This document shows positions 18,079 through 27,437 of a DNA stretch of 64,000 bases, piece by piece. Under the pieces are notes generated by a model. That model had not been told where the DNA came from. It ran no database searches and was given only the letters and a program-made list of their open reading frames with translations. Made by a program: the position numbers and the translations under genes. How positions within the stretch are numbered: the stretch's first letter is position 1; each line of letters opens with the position of its first letter. The stretch is from [Zimmermannella] faecalis ATCC 13722 (lineage in GTDB: Bacteria > Actinomycetota > Actinomycetes > Actinomycetales > Microbacteriaceae). The stretch lies in NCBI RefSeq assembly GCF_000381765.1, contig NZ_KB907081.1, forward strand, positions 62,001 to 126,000, written 5' to 3'.

Positions 18079-18920
18079 GGGTCGCGCGACGGGATGCCCG
18101 CGAACACCTCGGGGTAGTTCCCGAGGAACTGGATGCGCGCAACCGGCCAGTTAATGAGGAACGCGCGGCCGACAATGTTCTCGTACGGTATGAACCCGCC
18201 CGTCGGGGTGTCCTGGTGCGCGCGCGAGTCGGCCGAGTTGTAGCGGTTGTCGCCCATGACCCACACGGCGCCCTCGGGTACGGTGACATCGAAGGCGGTG
18301 CCGGATGCGGCCGTGTTATCGCCGAGTTCGACGTACGGCTCGCTAATCGGCACGTCGTTGATGACGATCTGCCCGTACGCGTTGCAGCACACGACGTGGT
18401 CGCCCGGCAGGCCGATGACGCGCTTGATGAGGTGGCTGTTTGTCTCCTCAGGCTTCAGCCCGATGAGCTCGAGCGCGCCGTCGACGGCGGCCTCGAGCGG
18501 CTCCTTCTGCTCGACCTCCTGCTGCGGGAGCCACCCGCCCGGGTCTTCGAACACGATGACATCGCCGCGGTTGAGGGCGACAAGATCGGGCACGAGCTGA
18601 TTCACGAGCACGCGATCCTCTTCGATCAGCGTCTCGTGCATCGAGGCCGAGGGGATGTAGAACGGCTTGAGAAAGAACGTCTTGACGACGATCGAGACGA
18701 CGAGCGCGATCGCGACGATGACGACGAGGTCGCGCACGAACATCCCGAAGGTGGCACCGCGCGCCACGACGTTCCCGTCGTCGTCGACGGCGATGTCGGT
18801 GCGTAGGCGGTGGCGCGGCCCGTAGGAGTGGCGAAAGACCTCGTAGACGAGGGCGTCGTCGGGGGCGTCGGTGCCGCTGATGTCGCCGCGCTCAGGCAAC
18901 TGGAAGTCGGCGTCACGCAC
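18075..18920 (-). CDS. lepB: Signal peptidase I
   Basis: The product is 281 aa with one N-terminal membrane segment (about residues 61-84) and the catalytic domain outside. The Ser-Lys dyad is visible: S93 in PSASMHETL and K166 in KRVIGLPGD. The late box GDNRYNSADSR is also present. It cleaves signal peptides of Sec and Tat exported proteins. A long cytosolic N-terminus and an insert between boxes B and D (about residues 125-160) are usual for actinobacterial forms. It overlaps rnhB by four bases. An imperfect gap of 100 bp, with a hairpin, separates it from rplS. Confidence 0.94.
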   Translation of the reverse strand: MRDADFQLPERGDISGTDAPDDALVYEVFRHSYGPRHRLRTDIAVDDDGNVVARGATFGMFVRDLVVIVAIALVVSIVVKTFFLKPFYIPSASMHETLIEEDRVLVNQLVPDLVALNRGDVIVFEDPGGWLPQQEVEQKEPLEAAVDGALELIGLKPEETNSHLIKRVIGLPGDHVVCCNAYGQIVINDVPISEPYVELGDNTAASGTAFDVTVPEGAVWVMGDNRYNSADSRAHQDTPTGGFIPYENIVGRAFLINWPVARIQFLGNYPEVFAGIPSRDP

Positions 18921-18968
18921 CCATTGGCTCCTCGTACTTAGTGGTCTGAAGATTTAAGCACGAACGAG

Positions 18969-19000
18969 ATTGACCCCGACGCACCAGCGCCGGGGTCAAT
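18969..19000 (-). terminator. Hairpin terminator after rplS
   Basis: A perfect 10-bp inverted repeat (ATTGACCCCG / CGGGGTCAAT) with a 12-nt loop sits 20 bp past the rplS stop. It suggests that rplS is a separate transcription unit and that lepB has a promoter in the 50 bp between hairpin and start codon. Confidence 0.65.
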
Positions 19001-19020
19001 CAAATCGTGATGTACGCGAA

Positions 19021-19368
19021 TTAGCGCTCGCGACGCTCGCGGATCTTCGCGGCCTTGCCGTGGCGGTCGCGCAGGTAGTACAGCTTCGCGCGGCGAACGA
19101 TACCGCGGCTGACGACCTCGATGTGGTCGATGATCGGCGAGTGCACGGGGAACTGACGCTCCACGCCCACCTGGAAGCTCACCTTGCGCACGATGAAGGT
19201 CTCGCGCACGCCGTCGCCCTGGCGGCCGATGACGACGCCCTGGAACACCTGAATACGCTTGCGGTTACCTTCAACGATGTTCACGTGCACCTTGACGGTG
19301 TCGCCGGGGCGGAAGTCCGGAACGTCCTTGAGCGACGCGGCGTCGATCTGGTCGATGAGGTTGGCCAT
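19021..19368 (-). CDS. rplS: 50S ribosomal protein L19
   Basis: The product is 115 aa. It starts [13 protein letters not shown] and contains [11 protein letters not shown], the [14 protein letters not shown] beta barrel and the C-terminal [15 protein letters not shown] signature. ATG at 19368 is used rather than 19377 because it matches the family N-terminus. It is bracketed by a terminator hairpin and about 146 bp of non-coding DNA upstream. That stretch includes a TAAACT sequence at 19419-19424 (minus strand), which could be a -10 box, but no convincing -35 is seen. Confidence 0.97.
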   Translation of the reverse strand: MANLIDQIDAASLKDVPDFRPGDTVKVHVNIVEGNRKRIQVFQGVVIGRQGDGVRETFIVRKVSFQVGVERQFPVHSPIIDHIEVVSRGIVRRAKLYYLRDRHGKAAKIRERRER

Positions 19369-19514
19369 AGTGATCAATCACTCTCTGCGTCGCCACAGGT
19401 CGATCGCAATAGAAGCAAAGTTTAGAATTCCGCGGGCAGAGGGTCCCCTGTGGCAGAGTCTTGCCGCGGCACAAACGACGAGTCTACCGGGTCATCCCGG
19501 CCTGCGACAAGCGG

Positions 19515-20135
19515 TTACGACGTCGAGTGTGGGCGCGCCGTCCACTCGTCGGGCTCGTCATCGTCGTTCGAGCGCGGTTCCTCGAGAATCTCCGCCTCGA
19601 TTGCCTGCGCCTCGGCGTCGGGCGCGGTGCCGTCGGCGCGCTCGTTCCAGGTCTCGTTCGTGTCAACGATGATCACGCGACCGCCCTGGGGCCCGCGCGA
19701 CCGGCCAAAGTCAGAGTTCGACGAGGCGCCAGCGGCACGCTCGGCCCGCTGCCGAAGTGCCTCCTCGGCCTCCTTACGCGACGTGCGCCAGAGCTGCACG
19801 ATGGCGAACCCGGCGAACAGCGCGGCCGCGAGTTGTGCCGCGCCACCCCATCCGCCCGGGATTGCGACCGCGACGAGCCAGAGCACGAGCGAGCCGAAGT
19901 ACCAGGCCGCGTCGGTCGGCATCGCCTTCTTCGAGAGCCGGAACGTCGGCCGCAGCCAGAGCGCGATGCCGAGCAGCCCGAGCTGAATGAACGAGAGCGG
20001 CACAAGAATGAACAGGCCGAGGAACCCGCCGATCGACCGCTGAAAGACGATCCACGCAACGACCGTCCACGCGCCCACGAGAAATGGGGAGATCGCGAGG
20101 AACGGGCTGAGGATGCGGTGAAGTCGCTTGGCCAT
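19515..20135 (-). CDS. Predicted membrane protein, acidic C-tail
   Basis: The product is 206 aa and I do not recognise a family. Residues 1-115 contain about four or five hydrophobic segments; the rest is a charged, probably cytosolic tail ending in DDDEPDEW and containing a VIIVDTNETWNERADG stretch. The gene runs toward rplS but is separated by 146 bp. It lies 38 bp downstream of the YbdK gene, so the two may share a transcript. The coding bias fits the neighbours, so it is very likely a real gene. Confidence 0.7.
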   Translation of the reverse strand: MAKRLHRILSPFLAISPFLVGAWTVVAWIVFQRSIGGFLGLFILVPLSFIQLGLLGIALWLRPTFRLSKKAMPTDAAWYFGSLVLWLVAVAIPGGWGGAAQLAAALFAGFAIVQLWRTSRKEAEEALRQRAERAAGASSNSDFGRSRGPQGGRVIIVDTNETWNERADGTAPDAEAQAIEAEILEEPRSNDDDEPDEWTARPHSTS

Positions 20136-20173
20136 ACAAGTAAATTACGCGGGCTGACTTGGAGGAATCCGCG

Positions 20174-21265
20174 TCAGCGCAGGAATTCCGCCCGAAGCGT
20201 ATCGACGACACCAACCGCGCTCCCCGTGCGCATTGCCGCTCGCTGCCGGTCGGCCGAGGTCGAGTCGACGATCACGAGGTTCGAGACGAGCTCACCCTCG
20301 CAGCCGAGGTCGCGCGCGATGCCGAGCAGCTCATCCACCCGCCGGGCGAGGGATGCGCGGGCCGGCTCCTCGCGCCCGTCGGCGTCGACGATGAAGTTCG
20401 TGTCGAATCCCCAGCGGGCGGCACGGAACTTGTTCTCTTGCACGGCCCATTCGGGCAGCGACATGGGCTCCTCGCCGCGGTCGAGCGCCCGCAGCGCCTC
20501 CTCGACGATGCACTGCGTGAGCGCCGCGCCGGCGCCGACGTCGAACAGCGACGGGGCGCCATCGGCGATGCGCACCTCGATCGTGCCGAAGCGGGACGCG
20601 GGGCGCACGTCCCAGCGCAGCTCCTTCACGTCGAGAATCGTGCCCGAGCGAATCATCGCGTCGGTCGTGCGCTCGAAGTCGGCCCAGTCGCGCATCGTCG
20701 GGGGGATGCCGCCCGTCGGGAGCTGTTGGAAGAGCATCGTGCGGTGCGACGCGAACTGCGTGTCAACGCCGCCCCAGAACGGGCTCGATGCCGAGACGGC
20801 GAGGAGCCAGGGCAGGTTCGCGAGCACGGCCCGCATGACCGGCATGACCGCCTCGGGGTCGGGAATGCCGACGTGCACGTGCAGCCCCCAGATTGAAAGC
20901 TGCCGGCCCCAGTCGCGGGCCCGGTCGACGACGCGCAGGTAGCGATCGGCGGGCATGAGCGTCTGCACGTGCCAGTCGGCGAACGGATGTGTGCCCGAGC
21001 CGATCGCCGCGACGCCGATCGGGTCGCTCGCGGCGGCAAACTTATTGCGCAGCGCGCGGAGGTCGGCGATCGCGCCAGGCACGTTCCGATGCACCTCGGT
21101 GACGAGCTCGACCGTGTTGGTGAGGAACTCGCCGACACAGCGCGGCTCGCCGATCGCGTCGATCACCTCGGATGCGCGACCCGCGAGGTCGCCTGACGCG
21201 CGGTCAACGAGGGCAAGTTCCCACTCGATCCCGAGGGTGGCCCGTTCGGACGCCGTGAAGTCCAT
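20174..21265 (-). CDS. YbdK-type carboxylate-amine ligase (GCS2)
   Basis: The product is 363 aa. It starts [21 protein letters not shown], the usual Glu-rich ATP-site start of glutamate-cysteine ligase type 2, and includes [10 protein letters not shown] and RIADGAPSL segments. YbdK enzymes join glutamate to cysteine or other amines with ATP. The physiological product in actinobacteria, which use mycothiol, is not established. ATG at 21265 was chosen from the family N-terminus. It is divergent from rpsP with a 220-bp spacer. Confidence 0.82.
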   Translation of the reverse strand: MDFTASERATLGIEWELALVDRASGDLAGRASEVIDAIGEPRCVGEFLTNTVELVTEVHRNVPGAIADLRALRNKFAAASDPIGVAAIGSGTHPFADWHVQTLMPADRYLRVVDRARDWGRQLSIWGLHVHVGIPDPEAVMPVMRAVLANLPWLLAVSASSPFWGGVDTQFASHRTMLFQQLPTGGIPPTMRDWADFERTTDAMIRSGTILDVKELRWDVRPASRFGTIEVRIADGAPSLFDVGAGAALTQCIVEEALRALDRGEEPMSLPEWAVQENKFRAARWGFDTNFIVDADGREEPARASLARRVDELLGIARDLGCEGELVSNLVIVDSTSADRQRAAMRTGSAVGVVDTLRAEFLR

Positions 21266-21485
21266 GCGGAACATCGTACGCGGCCGGGTCGCCCGGGTGA
21301 TGGTCAACGGCCAAGTGAAGATTGGGTTCCCACCACGGGCAAAAATCTGCAAGAATAGTCAGCTGAGTCTGTGCCAGCGACCCTCTATCCGCAGCGTGCA
21401 GCGAATCCGGACGTCGGACAGTGCGCCCCACGCACTTCGTCGGTCAGTCTTTGATCGTTTTCAAGTTTCAACAAGCAGGAGACAC

Positions 21486-21911
21486 GTGTCTGTCAAGATT
21501 CGTCTGAAGCGCCTGGGCAAGGTCCGGGCACCGTTCTACCGCGTCGTTATCGCCGACGAGCGCTCGAAGCGCGATGGTCGAGTGATCGAGGAGATCGGCA
21601 AGTACCACCCGACCGAGAACCCCTCGCTCGTCGAGATCGAGTCGGAGCGCGCCCAGTACTGGCTTTCGGTTGGCGCACAGCCCACCGAGGCTGTCCTCGC
21701 GCTGCTCAAGCTGACTGGCGACTGGGGTAAGTTCAAGGGCGAAGGCCCGACCGAGTCGCAGGTACAGCAGCCCGAGGCGAAGCCCGCCTTCGAGGCCGAC
21801 ACCAACAAGAAGCCCGTGCTTCGCCCCAAGGCTGAGCCGAAGGCCGCCGCGGTCGAGACTGAGGCCGACGCCGAGGTTGCGGAGCCCGCCGCCGAGGCAG
21901 CTGCCGAGTAG
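21486..21911 (+). CDS. rpsP: 30S ribosomal protein S16
   Basis: The product is 141 aa. The first 85 residues are a normal S16 ([19 protein letters not shown], then [12 protein letters not shown]). The remaining ~55 residues are an Ala/Glu/Pro-rich tail, as in many actinobacteria. GTG at 21486 has AGGAG five bases before it. This begins the rpsP-khpA-rimM-trmD operon. Confidence 0.96.
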   Translation: MSVKIRLKRLGKVRAPFYRVVIADERSKRDGRVIEEIGKYHPTENPSLVEIESERAQYWLSVGAQPTEAVLALLKLTGDWGKFKGEGPTESQVQQPEAKPAFEADTNKKPVLRPKAEPKAAAVETEADAEVAEPAAEAAAE

Positions 21912-21933
21912 TACGCATTACCTAGGAGTCACC

Positions 21934-22164
21934 ATGCTTGCATCCGCGTTGGAACACCTCGTTCGGGGCATCGTTGACCGCCCCGACGACGTGCGCGTCG
22001 ATGCACTCGACTCCGCCCGCGGCGAGGTCCTCGAAGTGCACGTGCACTCCGAGGACCTCGGCCGCGTCATCGGTCGACAGGGGCGCACGGCGACGGCGCT
22101 GCGCACCCTCATCACGGCCCTCGCCGACGGCCGCCGCGTCCGCGTCGACGTGGCCGACAACTAA
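21934..22164 (+). CDS. khpA: KH-domain RNA-binding protein KhpA
   Basis: The product is 76 aa with a single KH domain whose GxxG loop reads VIGRQGRTATALR. KhpA pairs with KhpB in other Gram-positive bacteria to bind RNA and affect cell-division gene expression. The position between rpsP and rimM is typical. ATG at 21934 has AGGAG upstream. Only one base separates its stop from the TTG proposed for rimM. Confidence 0.93.
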   Translation: MLASALEHLVRGIVDRPDDVRVDALDSARGEVLEVHVHSEDLGRVIGRQGRTATALRTLITALADGRRVRVDVADN

Positions 22165-22165
22165 G

Positions 22166-22717
22166 TTGTCCGCTCGCAAACGCAGCGGCATAACACAGCT
22201 GCGCGTTGGGCGCCTCGTGAAGGCGCACGGGCTCAAGGGAGCCCTCAAACTCGAGCTCTACACCGACGAGCCGGAGCGTCGCTTCGTGCCCGGTGCATCC
22301 TTCTCGCTCCAGGTACCGACCACGTCACCGTGGCGGGGTAAGAACGTCGTGCTGCGCGAACTGCGCTGGTTCAACGACTCCCCCGTCGCGTTCTTCGAGG
22401 ACGTCACCGATCGCACGACCGCCGAGACGCTCATCAAGGCAATTCTCTGGGTTGACCAGGACGAGGCCGAGGAGCTCGAGCCCGACACCTGGTACGACCA
22501 CCAGCTCGTCGAGCTCGACGTGCAGATTGACGGCACGACGGTTGGCACCGTCGCCCGGGTCGACCACTTCCCCGCGCAGGATCTCCTCGTCGTCACCACG
22601 CCGAAGGGCGAGGTCATGGTGCCGTTCGTGAAGGAGATCGTGCCCGCGGTCGACCTCGAGGCCGGTGTCGTGACGCTCACGCCCCCGGGCGGCCTGTTCG
22701 ACGACACCGCCGAATAG
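22166..22717 (+). CDS. rimM: Ribosome maturation factor RimM
   Basis: The product is about 183 aa. The N-terminal domain begins [20 protein letters not shown] and a C-terminal PRC-barrel contains [20 protein letters not shown]. RimM binds S19 and helps 30S head assembly. No ATG or GTG lies before the conserved segment, so I propose TTG at 22166, two bases after the khpA stop. The absence of a clear Shine-Dalgarno suggests coupling to khpA translation. The start is therefore less certain than the gene. Confidence 0.9.
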   Translation: MSARKRSGITQLRVGRLVKAHGLKGALKLELYTDEPERRFVPGASFSLQVPTTSPWRGKNVVLRELRWFNDSPVAFFEDVTDRTTAETLIKAILWVDQDEAEELEPDTWYDHQLVELDVQIDGTTVGTVARVDHFPAQDLLVVTTPKGEVMVPFVKEIVPAVDLEAGVVTLTPPGGLFDDTAE

Positions 22718-22739
22718 CTGGGGACTCCCGGGAGCCGCA

Positions 22740-23474
22740 ATGCGCATCGACATCGTCACGATTTTTCCGCAGTTCTTCGACATCCTTGATCTCTCGCTGC
22801 TCGGCAAAGCACGGGCGCAGGGCATCATCGACCTGCACGTTCACGACCTGCGCGACGCCGCCCACGACCGGCACCGCACGGTCGACGACACCCCGTACGG
22901 TGGCGGCGCGGGCATGGTCATGAAACCCGAGCCGTGGGGCGAGACGCTCGACGGGATTCTCACCGACTCCCCCGCCGCCGACGGCCCGCTCATCGTGTTC
23001 CCGTCGCCCGCTGGCGACGTGTTCCAGCAGGCGCGCGCGCACGAGTTCGCGGCCGAGGAGCACATCGTGTTCGGCTGCGGCCGGTACGAGGGCATCGACC
23101 AGCGTGTCTTCGACTGGGCGGCATCGCGGGCGCGGGTCGCCCTCGTGTCGATCGGCGACTACGTGCTCAACGGCGGCGAGGTCGCCGTCATGGCAATGAT
23201 CGAGGCGTTCGGGCGACTCATTCCCGGCGTCGTCGGCAACCCCGCCTCGCTCGTCGAGGAGTCACACTCCGACGGCCTGCTCGAGTACCCGAGCTACACG
23301 AAGCCCGCCACCTGGCGCGGCCTCGACGTGCCCGACGTGCTGCTCAGCGGCCACCACGGCAACGTCGAAAAGTGGCGCCACGAGCAGCAGCTCGAGCGCA
23401 CACGACAGGTACGCCCCGACCTCTACGAGGCGTACACGAGCGGTGCCGACGCGGAAGGCTCGGCCGAGCGCTAG
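22740..23474 (+). CDS. trmD: tRNA (guanine-37-N1)-methyltransferase
   Basis: The product is 244 aa, the SPOUT trefoil-knot enzyme that makes m1G37 in tRNA to prevent +1 frameshifting. It starts [13 protein letters not shown] and contains [17 protein letters not shown] and the SAM-binding [11 protein letters not shown] followed by [11 protein letters not shown], which fix the assignment. It is the last gene of the rpsP operon, 22 bp after rimM, and is followed by a nested hairpin that faces convergent ffh. Confidence 0.96.
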   Translation: MRIDIVTIFPQFFDILDLSLLGKARAQGIIDLHVHDLRDAAHDRHRTVDDTPYGGGAGMVMKPEPWGETLDGILTDSPAADGPLIVFPSPAGDVFQQARAHEFAAEEHIVFGCGRYEGIDQRVFDWAASRARVALVSIGDYVLNGGEVAVMAMIEAFGRLIPGVVGNPASLVEESHSDGLLEYPSYTKPATWRGLDVPDVLLSGHHGNVEKWRHEQQLERTRQVRPDLYEAYTSGADAEGSAER

Positions 23475-23500
23475 AGATTTCCTGGGCGATTTCGACTAAT

Positions 23501-23559
23501 TAGCCCGAGAACAGGGGGTCGGCCGCACCCGCGGTGTCCGACCCCGCGTATCCGGGCTA
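23501..23559. terminator. Nested hairpin between trmD and ffh
   Basis: Two nested inverted repeats lie between the convergent genes: outer TAGCCCG / CGGGCTA and inner GGGGTCGG / CCGACCCC. Since the structure is symmetrical, it can serve as a terminator for both strands. Confidence 0.65.
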
Positions 23560-23652
23560 GTTCGTGGGCGCGGGCCGGATACGCGCAGCACGGCTACGCG
23601 ACCGGCACGGAAGCGCGCGGCCGGCATAGCCGCCAGCCGCGCCCAAACCTAC

Positions 23653-25203
23653 CTACTTGCGCAGGTACTTCTGCAGCTTCTCGAGCTCTTCGGGGCTCGG
23701 CTGGCCGGCGCCGCCGAGGGCTCCGCCGCCGAACGACGAGCCCGTGGGTGCGCTCTGCGTCGGCGCCTCGATGCCGCGCTTCGCGGGGTTCCCCGAGAAC
23801 TTCTTGCCCTTCTTCGCGTTCTTCTTCGCCTGCTTCGCGGCGGTTGCACGTCCGCCGCCTGACGAAGGCATGCCGGGCATCGACGGCATGCCGCCGCGCG
23901 CGACCTGGCGCATCATCTTCGACGACTGCTCGAAGCGCTTCATGAGGTCGTTGACCTCACTGACCGTGGTGCCCGAACCGCGCGCGATGCGCGAGCGGCG
24001 CGAACCGTTGAGCACCTTCGGCGTCTTGCGCTCGAGCGGCGTCATCGACTGAATGATCGCCTCGATGCGCACCATGCTCGACTCGTCGAAGTCGTCGAGC
24101 TGCTGCCGCATCTCTTTCGTGACGCCCGGCATCATGCCGATCATCTTCTTGAAGTTGCCTGCGCGACGCAGCTGCTGCATCTGCTTGAGGAAGTCGTCGA
24201 GCGTGAACTCGTTCGCGGCGAGCTTCTCGGCGGCCTCGCGGGCCTCCTGCTCGTCGAACGCCTTCTGCGCCTGCTCGATGAGCGAGAGCACGTCACCCAT
24301 GTTGAGGATGCGGCTCGCCATGCGGTCGGGGTGGAACAGCTCGAAGTCGTCAAGGCGCTCACCGGTCGAGGCGAACATGATCGGGCGGCCGGTGGTCTCG
24401 GCGACCGAGAGCGCGGCGCCACCGCGCGCGTCACCGTCGAGCTTCGTGAGCACGACACCCGAGAAGTCGACGCCCTCTTGGAACGCCCGCGCGGTCGCGA
24501 CGGCGTCTTGACCGATCATCGAGTCGATGACGAACAGCACCTCGTCGGGGTTCGTCGCGGCCTTAATGTCGCGGGCCTGCTGCATAAGCGTCTCGTCGAC
24601 ACCGAGGCGACCCGCGGTGTCGATGACGACGACGTCGTGGAGCTTCTCGTTCGCGAGGCGAATCGACTCGCGGGCGACGCGCACGGGGTCGCCCGCACCG
24701 TTGCCGCGCTCAGGCGCGAACACCGGCACGCCCGCCTGGTCGCCGACGATCTGCAGCTGCTGCACCGCGTTCGGGCGCTGGAGGTCGGCCGCGACGAGCA
24801 TCGGCGAGTGCTTCTGGCCGACGAGCCACTTCGCGAGCTTGCCCGCGAGGGTCGTCTTACCGGCACCCTGCAGGCCGACGAGCATGATCACGGTCGGCGG
24901 GCGCTTCGCGAACTGCAGCTTGCGGGCCTCGCCGCCGCCGAGGATGCGCACGAGCTCCTCGTTGACGATCTGCACGACCTGCTGGGCGGGGTTGAGGGCG
25001 CGGTTCACCTCGTCGCCGAGCGCGCGCTCGCGCACGTGTGCGGCGAACTCCTTCACCACCGGCAGCGCGACGTCGGCCTCGAGGAGGGCGCGGCGAATCT
25101 CGCGAACGGTGCCGTCAACATCGGCGGGGGTGAGCTTGCCCTTCGAGCGCAGGTTGCTGAGCGCGTCGACGAGGCGGTCTGAAAGGTTCCCGAACAAGGC
25201 CAT
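23653..25203 (-). CDS. ffh: Signal recognition particle protein Ffh
   Basis: The product is 516 aa. It has an N domain, the GTPase G domain with P-loop GLQGAGKT at 110-117 and DTAGRLGVDETL, and a Met-rich M domain ending in low-complexity Gly/Lys/Ala residues. Ffh binds the signal peptide and 4.5S RNA and docks on FtsY. ATG at 25203 is chosen over 25215 by the family N-terminus (MALFGNLSDRL). It is convergent with trmD. ftsY (36436-37317) and smc (62161-64000) are separated from it by accessory DNA, whereas in many relatives they lie together. Confidence 0.97.
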   Translation of the reverse strand: MALFGNLSDRLVDALSNLRSKGKLTPADVDGTVREIRRALLEADVALPVVKEFAAHVRERALGDEVNRALNPAQQVVQIVNEELVRILGGGEARKLQFAKRPPTVIMLVGLQGAGKTTLAGKLAKWLVGQKHSPMLVAADLQRPNAVQQLQIVGDQAGVPVFAPERGNGAGDPVRVARESIRLANEKLHDVVVIDTAGRLGVDETLMQQARDIKAATNPDEVLFVIDSMIGQDAVATARAFQEGVDFSGVVLTKLDGDARGGAALSVAETTGRPIMFASTGERLDDFELFHPDRMASRILNMGDVLSLIEQAQKAFDEQEAREAAEKLAANEFTLDDFLKQMQQLRRAGNFKKMIGMMPGVTKEMRQQLDDFDESSMVRIEAIIQSMTPLERKTPKVLNGSRRSRIARGSGTTVSEVNDLMKRFEQSSKMMRQVARGGMPSMPGMPSSGGGRATAAKQAKKNAKKGKKFSGNPAKRGIEAPTQSAPTGSSFGGGALGGAGQPSPEELEKLQKYLRK

Positions 25204-25262
25204 AGTGTCGGCCATTCTACCGGCAATCGGCCGGGCGTATCCGGTCGGCGACGGGCGGAGCG

Positions 25263-26171
25263 TTAGGGCGTCTGCGGGCCGGCGGCAGCGACGCGGATGA
25301 GCGCCTCGGCGGCCTCGGAAAGCGCGGGCTCGTCTCGCCAGATCGCGGTGAGTGGACGGTGCAGCTCGAGGTCGGCGACGTCGACCCGCCGCAGGCGGCC
25401 GGTCGCGAGATCGTCGGCGACCGTGAGCGCGCTCATGACGGCCGGTGCAATGCCGGCCGTGACGGCGCTACGCACCGACGTGATCGCCGAGAACTCGGCG
25501 GCCGGGTCGGCGACCCGCAAGTGCGGATGCTGCTGCCGCAGGAGCTCCTCGAGCACCTGCCGGGTGCCCGAGCCGGTCTCGCGCACGACGAGCGGCATCG
25601 CGGCAAGCTCGGCCGCCGTGATGAAGTCGCGCGACGCCCACTCGTGGCCGGGCGCGACGACGACGACGAGCTCGTCGTGGCCGACGACGAGCTTGCGCAG
25701 GTCGCTCGGTTCGTCGAGCGACTCGATGAAACCGATTGCGGCAAGCCCCGCGTGCACCTGGCGGATCACCTCGACCGAATTCACGGCGAGCACGTGGGGG
25801 CTCGTGTCGGCGCCGCGCTGCTGCAGCTCGCGCAGCCAGAGCGGCACGAGGTAGCCGGCGATGGTCTGGGAAGCGGCGACGCGCAGGTTGCTGCGTCGGT
25901 CGGCCTGCAGCGACGCGAGGCGCTCGTGAAAGCGGTCGGTGGCGCTCAGCAGGTCGGCGGTCCACTCGGCGACGATCTGCCCGGTCTCGGTCGCCTGCGA
26001 GCCGCGGGCGCCGCGCTCAAGCAGGTCGAGGCCGAGCTCGTGCTCGAGCTTGCGCATCCGTTCCGACACCGCCTGCTGCGAGCGGTCGGCGGCGGCAGCT
26101 GCGGCGTTGATGCTGCCGAGTTCGACGACGCGAACGAACAGCTCGAGCGAGTCAAGGTCGAGACGGGTCAC
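25263..26171 (-). CDS. LysR-family transcriptional regulator
   Basis: The product is 302 aa. The N-terminal winged HTH is typical (SLELFVRVVELGSINAAAA), followed by a linker helix and a two-lobed effector domain. GTG at 26171 matches the family start. The gene is divergent from the gamma-carbonic-anhydrase-type gene with only 54 bp between them, so it probably controls that gene, itself, or both. The effector is unknown. CysB/CynR-type control of carbonic anhydrase would be one precedent for such a pairing. Confidence 0.85.
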   Translation of the reverse strand: MTRLDLDSLELFVRVVELGSINAAAAAADRSQQAVSERMRKLEHELGLDLLERGARGSQATETGQIVAEWTADLLSATDRFHERLASLQADRRSNLRVAASQTIAGYLVPLWLRELQQRGADTSPHVLAVNSVEVIRQVHAGLAAIGFIESLDEPSDLRKLVVGHDELVVVVAPGHEWASRDFITAAELAAMPLVVRETGSGTRQVLEELLRQQHPHLRVADPAAEFSAITSVRSAVTAGIAPAVMSALTVADDLATGRLRRVDVADLELHRPLTAIWRDEPALSEAAEALIRVAAAGPQTP

Positions 26172-26225
26172 AGAAGTACGGTATCGCCTCAGTGTGGCCG
26201 CAGGCGGGCGATTTAGGCTATCGGC

Positions 26226-26780
26226 ATGAACGGACCACTGCTGCTCCCCTTCCGCGGCGTCAGCCCGCGCATCCACCGCTCGGCCTGGATCGCGCCGAAC
26301 GCGACAATCATCGGCGACGTCGAGATCGGCCCCGATTCGAGCGTGTTCTACGGCTGTGTGCTGCGCGGCGACTCAGGCCCGATTCGCATCGGCGCGCGCT
26401 CGAACCTGCAAGACGGCACGGTCGTGCACGTCGACGCGGATGCGCCCTGCACGCTCGGCGACGACGTCACGGTCGGCCACGCGGCGATGCTCCACGGCAC
26501 GACGGTCGGCGACGGCACGCTCGTCGGCATGCGCGCCTCGCTGCTCAGCCACTCGGTGATCGGCCGGGGCTCGCTCATCGCCGCGGGTGCGGTTGTGCTC
26601 GAGGGCTTCGAGATCGGCGACCGCGCACTCGCCGCCGGTGTGCCGGCGAAGGTGCGCCGCGAGCTCACCGAGGAGGAGTCGGCGGCGTTTATCCCCCACG
26701 CCGGCGGCTACGTCGCGCTCTCGAAAGCACAGCCGACGCTCCCCGAGGCGCTCGCACTCGACACCTGCTGGTTCGAGTAG
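26226..26780 (+). CDS. Gamma-carbonic anhydrase-like hexapeptide protein
   Basis: The product is 184 aa of left-handed beta-helix with hexapeptide repeats, beginning PRIHRSAWIAPNATIIGDV. Potential zinc ligands are present in NLQDGTVVHVD and GHAAMLHG (His residues spaced as in the gamma-CA/YrdA/CaiE group). Such proteins bind zinc; some hydrate CO2 and others have no detected activity. It is divergent from the LysR gene and only three bases upstream of the IclR gene, so these two are probably cotranscribed. Confidence 0.82.
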   Translation: MNGPLLLPFRGVSPRIHRSAWIAPNATIIGDVEIGPDSSVFYGCVLRGDSGPIRIGARSNLQDGTVVHVDADAPCTLGDDVTVGHAAMLHGTTVGDGTLVGMRASLLSHSVIGRGSLIAAGAVVLEGFEIGDRALAAGVPAKVRRELTEEESAAFIPHAGGYVALSKAQPTLPEALALDTCWFE

Positions 26781-26783
26781 GCG

Positions 26784-27437
26784 ATGGCCGAACCCGCACT
26801 GAATCGAAGCCTCGTTCGGGCCGCCGCGATTCTCGACGCGGTCGAGGATGCGCCGCGCACGGCGAGTGAGATCGCGCGGCGCATCGAGGTGTCGGTTTCG
26901 GCGACGCACCGGCTCGCGACCGACATGGTCGAACTCGGCTTTTTGCGCCGCACCCCCGAGGGCAAGTACCTGCTCGGCCGGCGATTCAATAAGGCGACGA
27001 TCGGTGAGGCGGCCCGCCCCCTGCTCACGAAGCTGCGGGACGAAACCGGCGAGACGCTGCAGCTCTGGGTGCGGCAGGGCTCGTATCGGGTGTGCGTCAC
27101 GAGTGTCGAGAGCCGCCACGAACTGCGGGCGACCCTGCCTGAGCTCTCGCGACTGCGGCTCCCCGATGGGTCAGCCGGCGCGATCCTCGGCGCGAGTGCC
27201 GAGGGGCAGAAGTCCCTCAAGGCGCACGGCTGGGTCGAGTCGATCGGCGCCCGCACGCCCGGGCTGTCGTCGGTGAGCGCGCCCGTGTACGTCGAAGGCG
27301 AGGTGCTCGGTGCCCTCTGCCTCGCCCTGCCGATTGCTCGGCTCGAGTCGACCCCTGGCGAACAGTTCGGCGACGCACTCATCGAGTGCGCCGCCGAACT
27401 ATCAAGGGTGTTTGATCGCGATGAGGTCGACCGCTAG
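26784..27437 (+). CDS. IclR-family transcriptional regulator
   Basis: The product is 217 aa with an N-terminal winged HTH (SEIARRIEVSVSATHRLATDM) and a C-terminal GAF-like effector domain. It is three bases after the gamma-CA-type gene and its last four bases overlap the end of the convergent dehydrogenase. IclR regulators usually control neighbouring catabolic genes. The best candidate target is the divergent promoter at 29.5-29.8 kb, which contains repeated GGTGGGA half-sites. It is shorter than typical IclR proteins (about 250 aa), but both domains appear present. Confidence 0.85.
   Translation: MAEPALNRSLVRAAAILDAVEDAPRTASEIARRIEVSVSATHRLATDMVELGFLRRTPEGKYLLGRRFNKATIGEAARPLLTKLRDETGETLQLWVRQGSYRVCVTSVESRHELRATLPELSRLRLPDGSAGAILGASAEGQKSLKAHGWVESIGARTPGLSSVSAPVYVEGEVLGALCLALPIARLESTPGEQFGDALIECAAELSRVFDRDEVDR

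Noticed and set aside
19419-19424. TAAACT as the rplS promoter -10 box
   Set aside because: No convincing -35 hexamer at normal spacing, so mentioned within the gene entry only.
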